NCBI GenBank assembly: GCA_001465935.1
Contig: LNKV01000005.1
Coordinates: 930,001-994,000, forward strand
Length of the DNA: 64,000 nucleotides
From: Clarireedia homoeocarpa
Taxonomy: Eukaryota > Ascomycota > Leotiomycetes > Helotiales > Rutstroemiaceae
Reading direction: 5' to 3'
The notes under the pieces are model-generated. The model had not been told where the DNA came from, did no database searches, and worked only from the letters and a program-made list of their open reading frames with translations. The translations under genes and the position numbers were made by a program. The first letter of the stretch is position 1; each line of letters begins with the position of its first letter. This document shows, in pieces, positions 21,964 through 32,357 of this stretch.

Positions 21964-22762
21964 CAGACAATATGATGAGCGAACTGCAAGACATTATCAA
22001 CTTCGGCGCATTGCCAACTCCGACATCCAGCGAAGGCCATCTATGCGGCCCAAGAGTGTTTGCAGTAGCTCTTCATGTTTTTAGAATGCGAATCCAGACT
22101 CGAGAGCAACGCTAATATGCTATCACGAAAAGAACATCTGAGCACTCACTTCCTTACAGTTTTCGATCGTGTGGTTTTAGGTACAATGTTATGATTTTGC
22201 AACCTTATAATTTTGGATATCGGATGCCTCCAATTCGACTGTACCAACGCAGAGCTCTTAAATATCAAGCCCACTCACCTACGTTGTAAGTCAGTAGCTA
22301 GCTAACAAGCCGCACGATCTGCAAGAAAGGTAATATTAGACAGTGACCAAGATTCACGAACTTATCGGAACCAATCCTTCTCAGCTGCGGTTGCGGAGTG
22401 CGCCACCTGAACATGTACCTAGGCCTAGCTTGGGGTTTTGTGCTGCAAGCCAACGCAAAGCTGTGCTTCGTCGATTATATCTTTAGGATATTTCCAGCCC
22501 ATAATCGCATCTCAGTACTTCGTACATTATATACATTATCTTCAATCCGATTTTTGACAACAAAAGCCGTCTTTTGATTTATCGCTATTCCTACTTTGTA
22601 CCTTAGAAGGTCTTCTGACCCAATTCCTAAACGTCATCCCAGCGAACCCCGGCTATTTGCGCAACCACATCTCTCACATCTCTCCCGCCACTTTTATTAC
22701 CTGGAAAGCCAACCTTGTACATAGCCTCACAACAACAACCACAATCACACAAGAAAGCAAAT
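21964..22762. other. intergenic region upstream of NPC2
   Basis: Between the helicase relic and NPC2. The last part (22600-22760) is C/T/A-rich like a fungal promoter. No gene recognised. Confidence 0.5.
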
Positions 22763-23379
22763 ATGAAGTTCTCATCCGGCCTTATCGCTTTACTCTTTAG
22801 CAGTCTCGTTGCCGCTGATGGCTTATCATTCTTCAGCAATGGCCAAAAAGTCCTCGAAGAAAAGGGCGGCCCAGTAGAAGGCGCCAATCCTCTCACCTAC
22901 TGCAAGAAAGATCACGATTCCGACATTCTCAAGCTCGATCATGTCAACTTGGATCCCAACCCACCGACTGCGTATGTATTAAAATTATGATTCTCTCTCA
23001 GGGACCAACGACTAACCTAGCGATAGCGGAAATACTCTCACCATCGAAGCGGTCGGCACTTTGACTCAAAAGCTTGAAAAGGGGGCATATGTTGATTTGC
23101 AGGTCAAATATGGGTTGATAAGACTTGTAAACCTTCGAGAAGATCTGTGCGATCAAGTTTCGAACGTGGAATTGGATTGCCCAATCGACGATGGAAAGAT
23201 CACCATCGTGAAGGATGTCCAGCTGCCAAAGGAAATTCCTCCGGTAAGTGCTGTGCCACATATATGGCAATTCCTCTAACAACTACCAGGGAACCTACAC
23301 CGTCTTCGCCGATGCATATACCAAAGATGGGAAGGACAAAATTATCTGCTTGGAAGCGACAATCAAGTTTGGAAGATAG
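22763..23379 (+). CDS. NPC2: NPC2-type ML-domain sterol/phospholipid transfer protein
   Basis: Three exons, 22763-22971, 23027-23243 and 23290-23379 (introns 55 and 46 nt), give 171 residues. It has a signal peptide (about 1-18, ending SLVAA) and a propeptide-like stretch, then an ML (MD-2-related lipid-recognition) domain: NPLTYCKK, ILKLDHVNLDPNPP, GNTLTIEAVGTLTQKLEKGAYVDLQVKYG, LDCPIDDGKI and the C-terminal GTYTVFADAYTKDGKDKIICLEATIKF. In yeast, Npc2 is a vacuolar lumen protein that hands sterol to the membrane protein Ncr1. Conserved cysteines before and after the domain core suit the family disulfides. Each splice join keeps a motif intact, which supports the model. Confidence 0.92.
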
Positions 23380-23900
23380 ATGACCCAACACGGCGACATC
23401 TACTTTATACTCCAGATTATACCGATGAATACATGAAGCCACACGTTGTTTAAATGCGCAATATCGAAATGTATGATGGATGGTGGCTGGCGGAGTTTTC
23501 TTCTATAAATTGCTCGCTGCAGTAGATACCTCTTTTCGGAGTTATAATTTTTGGTTGTGGTGTACTTATGAAGAATGGGTCGGATCACTCTCGGGACTAA
23601 TACATGTCATAACCCTGGGCCTATATCAATTGAATGTTCACCTTGTGGATACTGTGATTGTTCTATCTTGTAATGCCAGATGAAGACCTGAATTGAAGCT
23701 CGTAGGTTGGTGCTGCCCGGCGCACGAAAAAGTATAGATAATCGTCTTAACACTGTTCAGCATGACTAAATACAAAAAGCTCGAATGGTATGCCCTTGAA
23801 TTTCATTTATATGATATCAATAATTCATTTAAAGGTAACTCATCTCGAAACGCCCATGCCCAGTAGCTATATAAACACAACCCATGATATCATTGACCGA
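23380..23900. other. convergent intergenic region, NPC2 / VMA7
   Basis: Shared 3' region of NPC2 and VMA7. No gene recognised. Confidence 0.5.
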
Positions 23901-24444
23901 TCACTCTCCGAATAGTCTTCGAACTCTCCTCAGAACACTATCCTTCTCAGGGTCATACGGATGGTCCTTGCTTGGAATCTCCAACAATGCAGGGAATGCA
24001 GCCGTGTAGGTATCGACTCGATGGCGTATGCGTTCAGCAATCTGCAAAGGGCTTATTAGCGATGTGTCTTGACAGGAAAGTAGTCAGGAACTCCAACGTG
24101 TTGGTTGATCAAGAGGATTCCAATGTCCTTTCTCTCAGTTGTAAACCTCTCAAATGCTTCCTCGATAGCTGCATTATCCGTCTTGCTGTCAACGACAAGG
24201 AAATTCTTCTGCGAATCTGGCGGCGACGTGACATGCTAACCCTACGTAAGTATGCTTCTTTTGGAGGACGGCGCAAAGTAGATGAGAATATCCTTACACC
24301 AATACCGGCTAACAACAATCCAGTCACTGAATCCTGTAATGTAAATTAGCTATGCAGCAACTTTTGAGGCCAGGGAAACTCTACCTCATCACCGATAACA
24401 GCAAGGAATTGCCTATCTTTGTAGGCAGATGCTGGAGCGGCCAT
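23901..24444 (-). CDS. VMA7: V-type ATPase subunit F (V1 sector)
   Basis: Four exons on the minus strand: 24444-24385, 24333-24298, 24235-24098 and 24041-23901, with introns of 51, 62 and 56 nt, all phase 0. The 124-residue product has the normal family size. Vma7 sits on the central stalk of the V1 sector and couples ATP hydrolysis to rotation and proton pumping at the vacuole. After splicing the family motifs are contiguous: [49 protein letters not shown] and [20 protein letters not shown]. The second exon is only 36 nt and would be missed without splicing. Divergent from NUR1. Confidence 0.95.
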
Positions 24445-24747
24445 CTTGTAATCTATTGGTTTGTTGCTTTTCACTGTACTGCAAGACCAAATGAGCATCG
24501 ATGAGGCGGCAGCAAGCTCACAGCCCACTAGCTCCAACACTAGCTTACTTTAACCATTATCCTTGTTTGCAGCTCTTGCGACCCACGGAAAGTTGCTTAT
24601 CCCAGGCAGTCGCTCTGCCGAAGTAAACAAAAAAGACAAACTCGCAACAAAGGTGATTCCAACGTCGCTCAAGGCTTTATCACGATCGCTTTCAAATTTA
24701 TACTATCCCGAGAACGATGTGAGGTGCGCATTACCATCTCGACCATC
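24445..24747. promoter_or_regulatory. bidirectional promoter of VMA7 and NUR1
   Basis: 303 bp between divergent start codons. No specific motif identified. Confidence 0.5.
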
Positions 24748-26258
24748 ATGCCGAGACTCGTACGCAGAAAGCCCGCCTTGGAAAGGATTACGGATTGGTT
24801 AAATCCCCAGGATTGGTTGCTATGGCTTTCTGAAGAAATAGAAACACGGGATTGGGATTCGAAAAAATATGCTCACCCCTTAGCTTTTGGATTGCATTTT
24901 GTCTTGTTGATTGCGAGGGCAAACAGCGGGAATGGAGGAAATGGAGATGTGGACGACGTATTCGGTGATGTAAACTCCGGCTCGGGATGGTTAAGTTATC
25001 TGGTAGGAGCTTCGACTCTGCGATCTATGGGCTATACTGATTACACTCACAGTCTACAGTGGTGGTCTACATGTTGACGATCTTCTCGGTCTTGAATGCG
25101 ACGCATACTTTTATCCGAAAGCGACATTATCGACTTTTCGAGAGCTCTATCGACGCACCACAACATACCCCCTCTGCCCGGAGAGTCCGTGTAGATTCAT
25201 CGCCGGTATCATCATCTCCTCTTCGATTCTTCTCGAGCGTACTAGGAGACACAAGTGCAGAGTCACGAGCTCATCCAGATCCAACGCGCGATGTGTGGGA
25301 AATATCAGTTTGGGATCCTGTACCAATCAACTTACGACTATTTTGTTTATTCAGTCCAGGGCATGTGCTAGTATACTGGTTATTTCTACCCACTCTCAAT
25401 TCGGATCCTCGCCCAAGTGTCACTATTTTTACTACATTGGTGCTGCAGGTGTTAATGACTGGGCAATTACTACTTCTTCAGGCGAGTTTCGCTCAGCAAG
25501 AGAAAGACACCAGCATTATTCAAAAAGAAGTTATGAGCGAATATGATATCAAATTTGTGCACCCTCGCATGAATCCTGTTATGAGAGATGTTGGTACGCA
25601 GTTCTCAGGTCCAGCTTCGGAGCCTAGGAATGGTCGAGAAGAAGAGGTAGAGATATACACTCCGAGTGTCGTTCTCAAGAAAGGCTTCCGAACCAATCCC
25701 AATCCAAATTATGCAAAACATGTCGATCCTGATAGTACTAGTACTAGCAACCTCTCTCGACAGATCTTTTCCCCAGCTCCGTCTTTCATACCGGCTGCCT
25801 TTAACCCGCGTGAGCTCTCGCCTTACAAGAAAATATCAACTGCTCCTATGAGGCAACCTCAATTCCGCAAGAATCCTCCATCTAGGCCGGTTTCTACCTC
25901 TGTCTCTACAGGAACCGGCGATGGAGGCAGTCTTGGTATATATAGCCATGCTAACTCTCCACTCAAGAAAGCAACGAGTATGTTTGACATACAAGGACGG
26001 GATTGTCGAGACACGCCGAAGAACTCCTACGATATGGCAGGAAGAGAAATACAAGAACAATTGGAGCGGGAAAGAGATAGAAGCGCAAGCCCTAAAAAGA
26101 GACAAAGTGGAGGTGATGGTGGATTTCGACCACTAGGCAGATTGCCTTTTCCAGGATCAGAAAATGACAAAAGGAGTAGTGATTTAAGTTCTTTCACTCC
26201 AAGAGCGCGAGCAGGGAATAGTGAGAGTCCTTATAGGAGGGGTCCTTCTCGGTGGTAA
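24748..26258 (+). CDS. NUR1: nuclear rim protein 1 (inner nuclear membrane)
   Basis: Exons 24748-25002 and 25053-26258, joined across a 50 nt intron, encode 486 residues. Nur1 is an inner nuclear membrane protein that, with Heh1/Lem2, tethers rDNA and heterochromatin to the nuclear rim. Family landmarks: the start MPRLVRRKPALERI, then LNPQDWLLWLSEEIETRDWD, RKRHYRLFESSID, PSARRVRVDSSPVSSSP, DVWEISVWDP and FCLFSPGHVLVYWLFLP. Hydrophobic segments near 45-62, 88-105, 190-210 and 220-240 are the likely membrane spans. The C-terminal 200 residues are basic, Ser/Pro-rich and probably nucleoplasmic. Another ATG-less frame overlaps upstream, but homology begins at this ATG. The second exon could begin at either of two nearby AG sites; 25053 keeps the frame. 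Confidence 0.92.
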
Positions 26259-27205
26259 ATTTCTTTGGTTTCTGTCAGCTCGATAACGTATTTTCTTTGC
26301 TGTATATTAGATCCGGTGCAATTAGTTTATAACTGGTTCGCCCGCGTGTTAATAAATTTTTTGTACACTTAAACGCTATCCCTTGTCTATGGCTGCCCAT
26401 TTTTGAGTTTTGGTGAGCCTTTAGTGACCTCGCTTATTTTTGCATCAAAAAGGGGAGGAGCATCTCTCATCTACCAGGTTTGGGAAGCATCACATGTACA
26501 TGTGAGTTCCCCTAGAAGAACTACGTTTATTTCGTCACTACTTCCTAATGCGTTTAGAAACTAGTAATTCAACAGGTCTGTCACTGGCGCCTTCCAACAT
26601 GGCATAGACGAAGCCAGTTATAGTGAAGTGTCGATGTTTGCAGTGATAATTTCTTCCATCAAAATCGGTCCATCGCGATTGCAAGATGGGAGTTTCCTCC
26701 GTCTTGATTCCGGGCGAGGTGGGTGTATTGGGTTAGTGGTTGTTAAACATAATAGCTCATAACCACTACTCACTTCTCACTAACAACCATTCTCTCATAT
26801 AAATAAAAGTGTTGTCCGAAAGACAGAAGAACATCGATGGAACGAACAAACCCATCCGCTAGTGTGGCGTTCTGTAATGCATCTCAAAGACTGAAGTTGT
26901 TTTGGTCATTCGGAGGTTGATGGGTGGCTATTAAGTCATGATCTGGGGGCTTCCATCTCCCAGGAGGGCTCCTTCCCAAATAAGTCGAAGGCCACTCCTT
27001 CCCTTCCAGTGCTGTGGGTTTGTTTATGGTAGATACTAAGCTCCATAATCCCCCCTTCACCTCTCTTCTCTTTGTAACCTCTTCTACCATTTCATACCAG
27101 TTACAACGATTACAACAGAAACAACAATCATTGCAATCCAATCATTGCAATCCAATCACGGCAATTACACAAGATACAAGAGAAGTAACAACCCAATCAG
27201 CATTA
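26259..27205. other. intergenic region
   Basis: No gene recognised. Contains a perfect 16-base palindrome (26490-26505) and, near 27130-27165, a short duplication of CATTGCAATCCAAT. Confidence 0.5.
26490..26505. repeat. perfect 16-base palindrome
   Basis: TCACATGTACATGTGA equals its own reverse complement. It embeds two overlapping CACATGT half-sites and lies 230 bp past NUR1. Confidence 0.8.
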
Positions 27206-28747
27206 GCAATCATGGTTCGAGCTCAGTTGCGATCCCTCCGGGACTCCCTTGTCTGGGATTTCCGAGAGCTCAGAAGAGTCGTCAGGAAACTCCATCCATC
27301 CAACAGAAGTGAGAGAGGATACACTCATCGTCGAAGTGGAGATACCACCGAAGCCTCCAAGTTCTACGATCAATGCAACAGCTTCCGTGCCGGCCCAGAA
27401 TATGGCGTCACACTTGTTTATGAGTATGTACTCAGCCCTCTTGAGTCGATGACTTTGCTAATGAAGATGGTAATCACAGAGGAAGATCCTTCGAGGATAA
27501 CCATACACTCCAAGAAGAACTTGATCGTTACCTTGCGGATCATAAGATCCAGGGAAAAGCTAATCACTGCCCTACCAACACCGCCCCAGAAGAACTTGAT
27601 CACTACCTTGCGGATCATACTGTCCAGGAACACACTGATCATTACTATACGAACCCAGTCCCAGAAGAACCTACTCATCGCCTTATGAAGAACACTCACA
27701 AAGGACTTGATCACTACCTTGCGGAAGAAACCGTCCAAGGAAAGCTTGACCATCACCATACCAACACCGCCTTAGAAGGACCTGTACATCGTCGTGCAAA
27801 AAATGTCCATGAAGAACTTGATCGTTATCTTGCGGATGATACCGTTCAAGGAAAACCTGATCATAGTTATGCAAATACTATCCCAATAGGAAATACCCAT
27901 CATCTTATTCAAAACTTCCAAAAACCTCATCATGGTCTTGTGAATATCGTCCAGGAGGAACCCGATCATTGCGTTGCGCATATTGCCCAAAGAAAACTCA
28001 AAGACTGCGTTGCGGTCAACAACAAAGTTTGCTTTGACACCACCGGAGCAGAAAAACAGCTTGCCTCTAGATATAAGAAGCATCAGCCTCTTGGAAATGC
28101 CGAGAAGGATCCATTGAAGGTTTATATACCTACGTAAGTATTCTTCGATACGTTCGAGAGACCGTCTGCTAATATTAGAAATCATAGAAATGTCGCAGGG
28201 ATTACCGAGCCAGGTAGAGCTCTTGATCTTTTCATGGAGAAGACTCGATCAGACAATGAAAGACAGAAGTATGAAAATCATCGCAACAAAAAGCATGAAC
28301 GTCGCGATAGCAAAGTCGACATGGATATGATCGACATGAATTTGACAGACAGAGGTAGTGTCGAAACAGTCATTTTCTCACCTACACCTATGTATGTTTC
28401 TTGATTTCCAATATATCATAACGATTGCTAATCACGCTCACAACAGACACATTATTCCTCGTGTAAAATACCATCAACTAGAGAACAGTGCGGAGAATAT
28501 TGCGAAGAGCAGTGCGGAGAACAGTGCGAAGGATAGTGATTACCTTGGCGTGCAAGGTGTTAACATCAGAACGGGACGTTGTGGAAGTGGCACATGGATA
28601 TCGGAGGATAATGGTTGGAGGTACATAGAGGATAAGCACGTAGCCAAGAAGCCTTCGTTGATGGAAATTGTGCGAGAGGGGTTGGGAGATTGGGCGGATG
28701 GAGATGAGACCATTAGAGAAAGGCGACACCGCAGATCGTTCAAATGA
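27206..28747 (+). CDS. unrecognised His/Asp-rich repeat protein, 5' end uncertain
   Basis: Downstream exons are well supported: one ending at 28133, then 28188-28391 and 28447-28747, with introns of 54 and 55 nt (GTAAGT and GTATGT donors, CTAAT branch sites), all in phase. The first of these holds imperfect 25- to 38-residue repeats at about 27508-27900, consensus EELDxYLADxTVQGKxDHxxxNT. The last exon carries short AENxAK repeats and ends with KKPSLMEIVREGLGDWADGDETIRERR. The 5' end is unresolved. A Ser/Glu-rich frame (27206-27423) can be joined by an intron 27424-27466, but it has no ATG, and the ATG at 27212 is in a third frame. Either a first exon was missed or the gene is broken. I do not recognise the family. 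A truncated copy of its C-terminus lies at 30436-30555. Confidence 0.6.
27508..27900 (+). repeat. degenerate 75-bp coding repeats
   Basis: The motif GAAGAACTTGATCxxTACCT with its following TTGCGGATxATAC recurs at about 27511, 27586, 27700 and 27814. The first two units are 75 bp apart and the later ones about 114 bp apart. Confidence 0.75.
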
Positions 28748-29109
28748 TGGATATTAGGGCAGGAGGTGGGACGTGGGAACGGGAGACCTAAAGACTTTAC
28801 CTTTGAATAAATCACACACTCGTTTTGGATATAGAAAATATCGAGATACTCTAAGATATCCAAGTACTGTTGAATGCTTGTGAGACATTCAAACATTGAC
28901 CTAGCTCCAAACATTAGTACGACGTCAAAGAATGATATAACCCCAGACAATCATGCTCATTTAAATTTTGTCACTGATTCGATATTCATACGGCTTCAGA
29001 AATTGATAGCCGTAATCAATCAAGGAATCTATTTCAGACAATGGTCACATCTTGGGGAGCCGTAACCAAGATTGCAAATTAGCTTCGATGGAGAAGGCAC
29101 AGCCGGTAA
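28748..29109. other. intergenic region
   Basis: Between the repeat-protein gene and the decayed open frame. Nothing recognised. Confidence 0.5.
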
Positions 29110-30056
29110 ATTCTTCAACTACGTTCAACGAAAGAACACCAACTCGTACTGCATAGCAACTTTGCCTATCAAACGCGGTACACGCCGGTAGAGGAGTTCA
29201 CGCCGAGAACAGCGGCAACAGGAAGAAGAAGTGACCAACAGTACCCAATCGCCCAGGACCTTCTTCTTCGAACGCAGAGAAGCGAGTTATCTCTCGAAAC
29301 AGCGTCGTTCGGATACAAGAAAGGTGATCTCTCGGTACGATCGGCGAACAAGAGAAAACTGAACCCCTTCGAAGAAACGTCAGACGACGAGTTGGCGACA
29401 GACGTTGTACAGGAAACTAGGAAGGCAAGAAAGGGTAAATCCACTGCAGTAACCGCAACAGGACCTATCATACCCCGCAAGACAGATAAGAGCGAGGATA
29501 AAGAATACAACACAGATATATTGTCGTCTACGAAAACATATACTCCAGTAGCAGAAAGAATAAAGATACTCGATCTATTTGTATAAACAGCAGCAAGCAG
29601 CAGATCTATATCCGTTAACGCAACTATTGTACTCGCAGTTAAACTGTTTGTTCGATATACAGCGGCACAAGAAAGGGTAATTGATATAGCAAATACACAG
29701 TCGATAGTAGCAAGTTATATCGCGAACTTGAAGAACTACCTCGAGAGAGGAATAGTACTAACTAAGGCCCAACTTATATATATATATATAATAACCTTGA
29801 AAAGGGGCTCCAAAGTAAAGACGGAAACTATATCGTAGACGTAACAGTGGGAGAAGAAATTAAGAACAGAGCAGATATCGATAAAATCTTGGAGGATATT
29901 AGTATTAGGTACCTGAACATCGCTATATTAATGAATTCGGGGATTGAGGTAGGATCTGGGTTTGGGAGCAGTATCAATTTCCGGAATAGGGACGAACAGG
30001 CTGCAGCAGCGGTGTTAGAGGAATACAAGAGGTTGATAGAGAGAAGTAAGTGATAG
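29110..30056 (+). pseudogene. decayed unrecognised gene broken by one stop and one microsatellite frameshift
   Basis: A frame with protein-like composition is open from 29110 for 158 codons, meets one TAA at 29584-29586, and continues in the same frame through VNATIVLAVKLFVRYTAAQE and NLKNYLERGIVLTKAQL. At the (TA)n run near 29774-29792 the sensible frame shifts, then continues as GLQSKDGNYIVDVTVGEEI and RDEQAAAAVLEEYKRLIERS to a stop at 30054. A GTAAGT donor-like site follows at about 30047. There is no ATG in the first part. Composition is Lys/Ser/Glu-rich, partly coiled-coil-like. It may belong with the tail copy 380 bp downstream. Family unknown. Confidence 0.45.
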
Positions 30057-30435
30057 ATACAACAAGGGCGTTGCAATTATTTGGAGGGGGGCAATTGGTA
30101 CAATTATCGAGGCAACTGCAGTTGAACCGCAAGAATGTAGAGTATTTATTTGATAACGCAGATAGCTTAGAAGAATCAACTCTTCTCCACATTCGCATTT
30201 CAGACCTGCCCGTGTCATTTGGTAGCGGCACTGTCAATTCGTGGCCTTGGCACCTTTTTAATAATGATACAGACCACACTTTCCTCCCAGAACAGCATAT
30301 AAAAAGGATGACTTATCGCTGCCTCCTTCAACGAGATCATTGTCTTCCTCTTTATACATACTATTGACTGTATAAAAACTTTTGCTCACTTCAGTGCTCG
30401 AACCTCTCCTATCATTCTCAATAGAGGACTAGCGG
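30057..30435. other. spacer between the decayed frame and the tail copy
   Basis: Holds a 105-codon frame (30050-30367) of unclear status. Nothing recognised. Confidence 0.4.
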
Positions 30436-30555
30436 GCAAAAGTCAAGCAGGTGGAGGATAAGCAAATAGAGAAAAAACCCTCTTTGATGGAGCCTATCCG
30501 AGACGGCCTTGGTGACTGGGCAGATGGGGAAGAAACTATTAGAGAAAGAAGATAA
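30436..30555 (+). pseudogene. truncated copy of the repeat-protein C-terminus
   Basis: The frame ending with TAA at 30553-30555 reads QVEDKQIEKKPSLMEPIRD followed by GLGDWADGEETIRERR. This matches the last about 35 residues of the 27.2-28.7 kb gene (YIEDKHVAKKPSLMEIVREG and GLGDWADGDETIRERR). It stops a few residues earlier and lacks the upstream domains, so it is a partial duplicate or the last exon of a decayed paralogue. Confidence 0.7.
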
Positions 30556-32357
30556 CTCCTCATTCTATCTTTCGTATGGCATTCGTTGTAAGATACGCAA
30601 AGACTAGTGGAATAGGCGAGATCCTTGTGAACTATCACCGTCGAGAGTAAAGCCATGGATGGCATGTGTCTGTCTCGCATGCTGCTCTCAGTGATAAGTA
30701 GAGGTCGGCGGTCTATGTCGTTACATTGTGCTGACGTGTAAAATATCATAGACACAGCGGTCCCTTCAGCTGCTGCTTTCCATACAGCACACCAAAAATG
30801 TATGAAGTAGATGTCAGCTCAGCTAGCAAGACGTTGAGAGTCCTTCGACTTGAGGACCAGATACATGTAAATGGAGTTGGCAGGTACCAATTGACCTGCA
30901 AAACAAGTGAATATTCGTGCGGGAAAAGAAACATGCTTCATTCGTTACTGGTTTTTGGCCTACCAACTAATATTGACACAGATGATGTGAGCGAGTCCAT
31001 GGGGGATACCTATTTGCTCCCGAACGAGAAGCCTACCGCCTACCCCAGTAAGCCCACCAGCGGAGAGTCTGGACCAGCGTTATAGAAGATAATTTTTGGT
31101 GGTCTCAAGTTGATGAATGTTTGAAAGATCAGAAGAGTGACTCGGGAGCTCCAATTACTACATCACAAAATGCATGTAAACACTACAACACCAATGGACG
31201 ACGAAAGCTTCTACATCGGAGTGGGATATATTGGTGCAACATCAGTCCTAGTACCAAAGTATGCTATACAGCGCGCAATTTCTGACATTAGCCGCCACGT
31301 GCTCTGTTTACTTAAACAACACTTGGAAGTATAGCACCATGTAACCGATTGTACCTTGCAGTGTCTTCTACAGTTAAGGAGGTTTTCCAGTTTCATATCC
31401 TACCAGATTGACAGGATGATATATCTTGGTTACTAAAGAAACCAGGAGATTGGTAGCGGCGTGTAGAAGTTGGTGGCGCATGGAGAACCGGGATGCATGA
31501 CATACTCCACGGCGCTGCAATGGTCTCTCACTGGCGAGCCTATCGCGCCCGTAGAGGAAACATAAAAGTTCAGGAGTACTAGGAAATGAAGAGAAGATGG
31601 AAGCAAGAAGAGGGCGAAGGCATAACTTGGACTCTCCCAGAAAGAGCACTTTTCCAGATCAAATAAGTAGCAAATGACGGAGGGCTGATCAGAGGGGTGA
31701 GATAGAGTTGCAGGATGATGTGTCTTGGTATGCATATTGTAGAACCGAGGTGCCGATAAGCGCATCTTGCGTATCGTGATACTATTCAAGCTGTACTGTT
31801 GTCGACCGGTTTCGAAGTTTCTCGTGTTCACCAGCGGCAATTCAGGTCGATACGTTTCTCCCGTCCTTAGCAAATTGATAGGGTTATCAGCCAACGTTAC
31901 TCAGGCAGAACGACACTTGCGCAGCGACAACGCAATGGCAGCCATCAGAAACGGAAATATGATTCAACATATGTTCTCCCTCTCTAGTGCCATTATCATT
32001 CACGTTGATTGGTTATCACCGACGAAGACGATGCCGGTTTCAAATTGTATGGGTCAGAAGTGGGTGGCTGTCGTGGAAGGTAATGCTAGCTAAGTAATAC
32101 CTGCGATCTGATTGGTGGAGAGTTGCAAGGGGTTGTCTTCGGGATCCGATATCGGCTTAAATTGTCTCTGAGTTGAAGCATCATAAAATTCCACCCCGCA
32201 CTACAAAACTGGTCCAAACTTCCCAAATCAAACAGTTGTATATTCTCCTTCTTATTTGGTCTTCTCTTATACTTCTTTTACTTCTTCTCGTTCCTACCTA
32301 TTGTAAAATTATCACCAGGACAAGTTTGCAATTCAAGAAAACAACGGATTTGCCAGA
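30556..32357. other. intergenic region upstream of LEU1
   Basis: 1.8 kb with several short frames (up to 153 codons on the minus strand) that lack recognisable motifs. The last 200 bp is T/C-rich and is probably the LEU1 promoter and leader. Confidence 0.5.

Noticed and set aside
29110..30056. Retrotransposon gag remnant
   Set aside because: Lys/Ser-rich composition recalls gag, but there is no zinc knuckle, reverse transcriptase or terminal repeat nearby.
31433..31894. 153-codon minus-strand frame upstream of LEU1
   Set aside because: No motif, no splice context, and the region looks non-coding in all frames.
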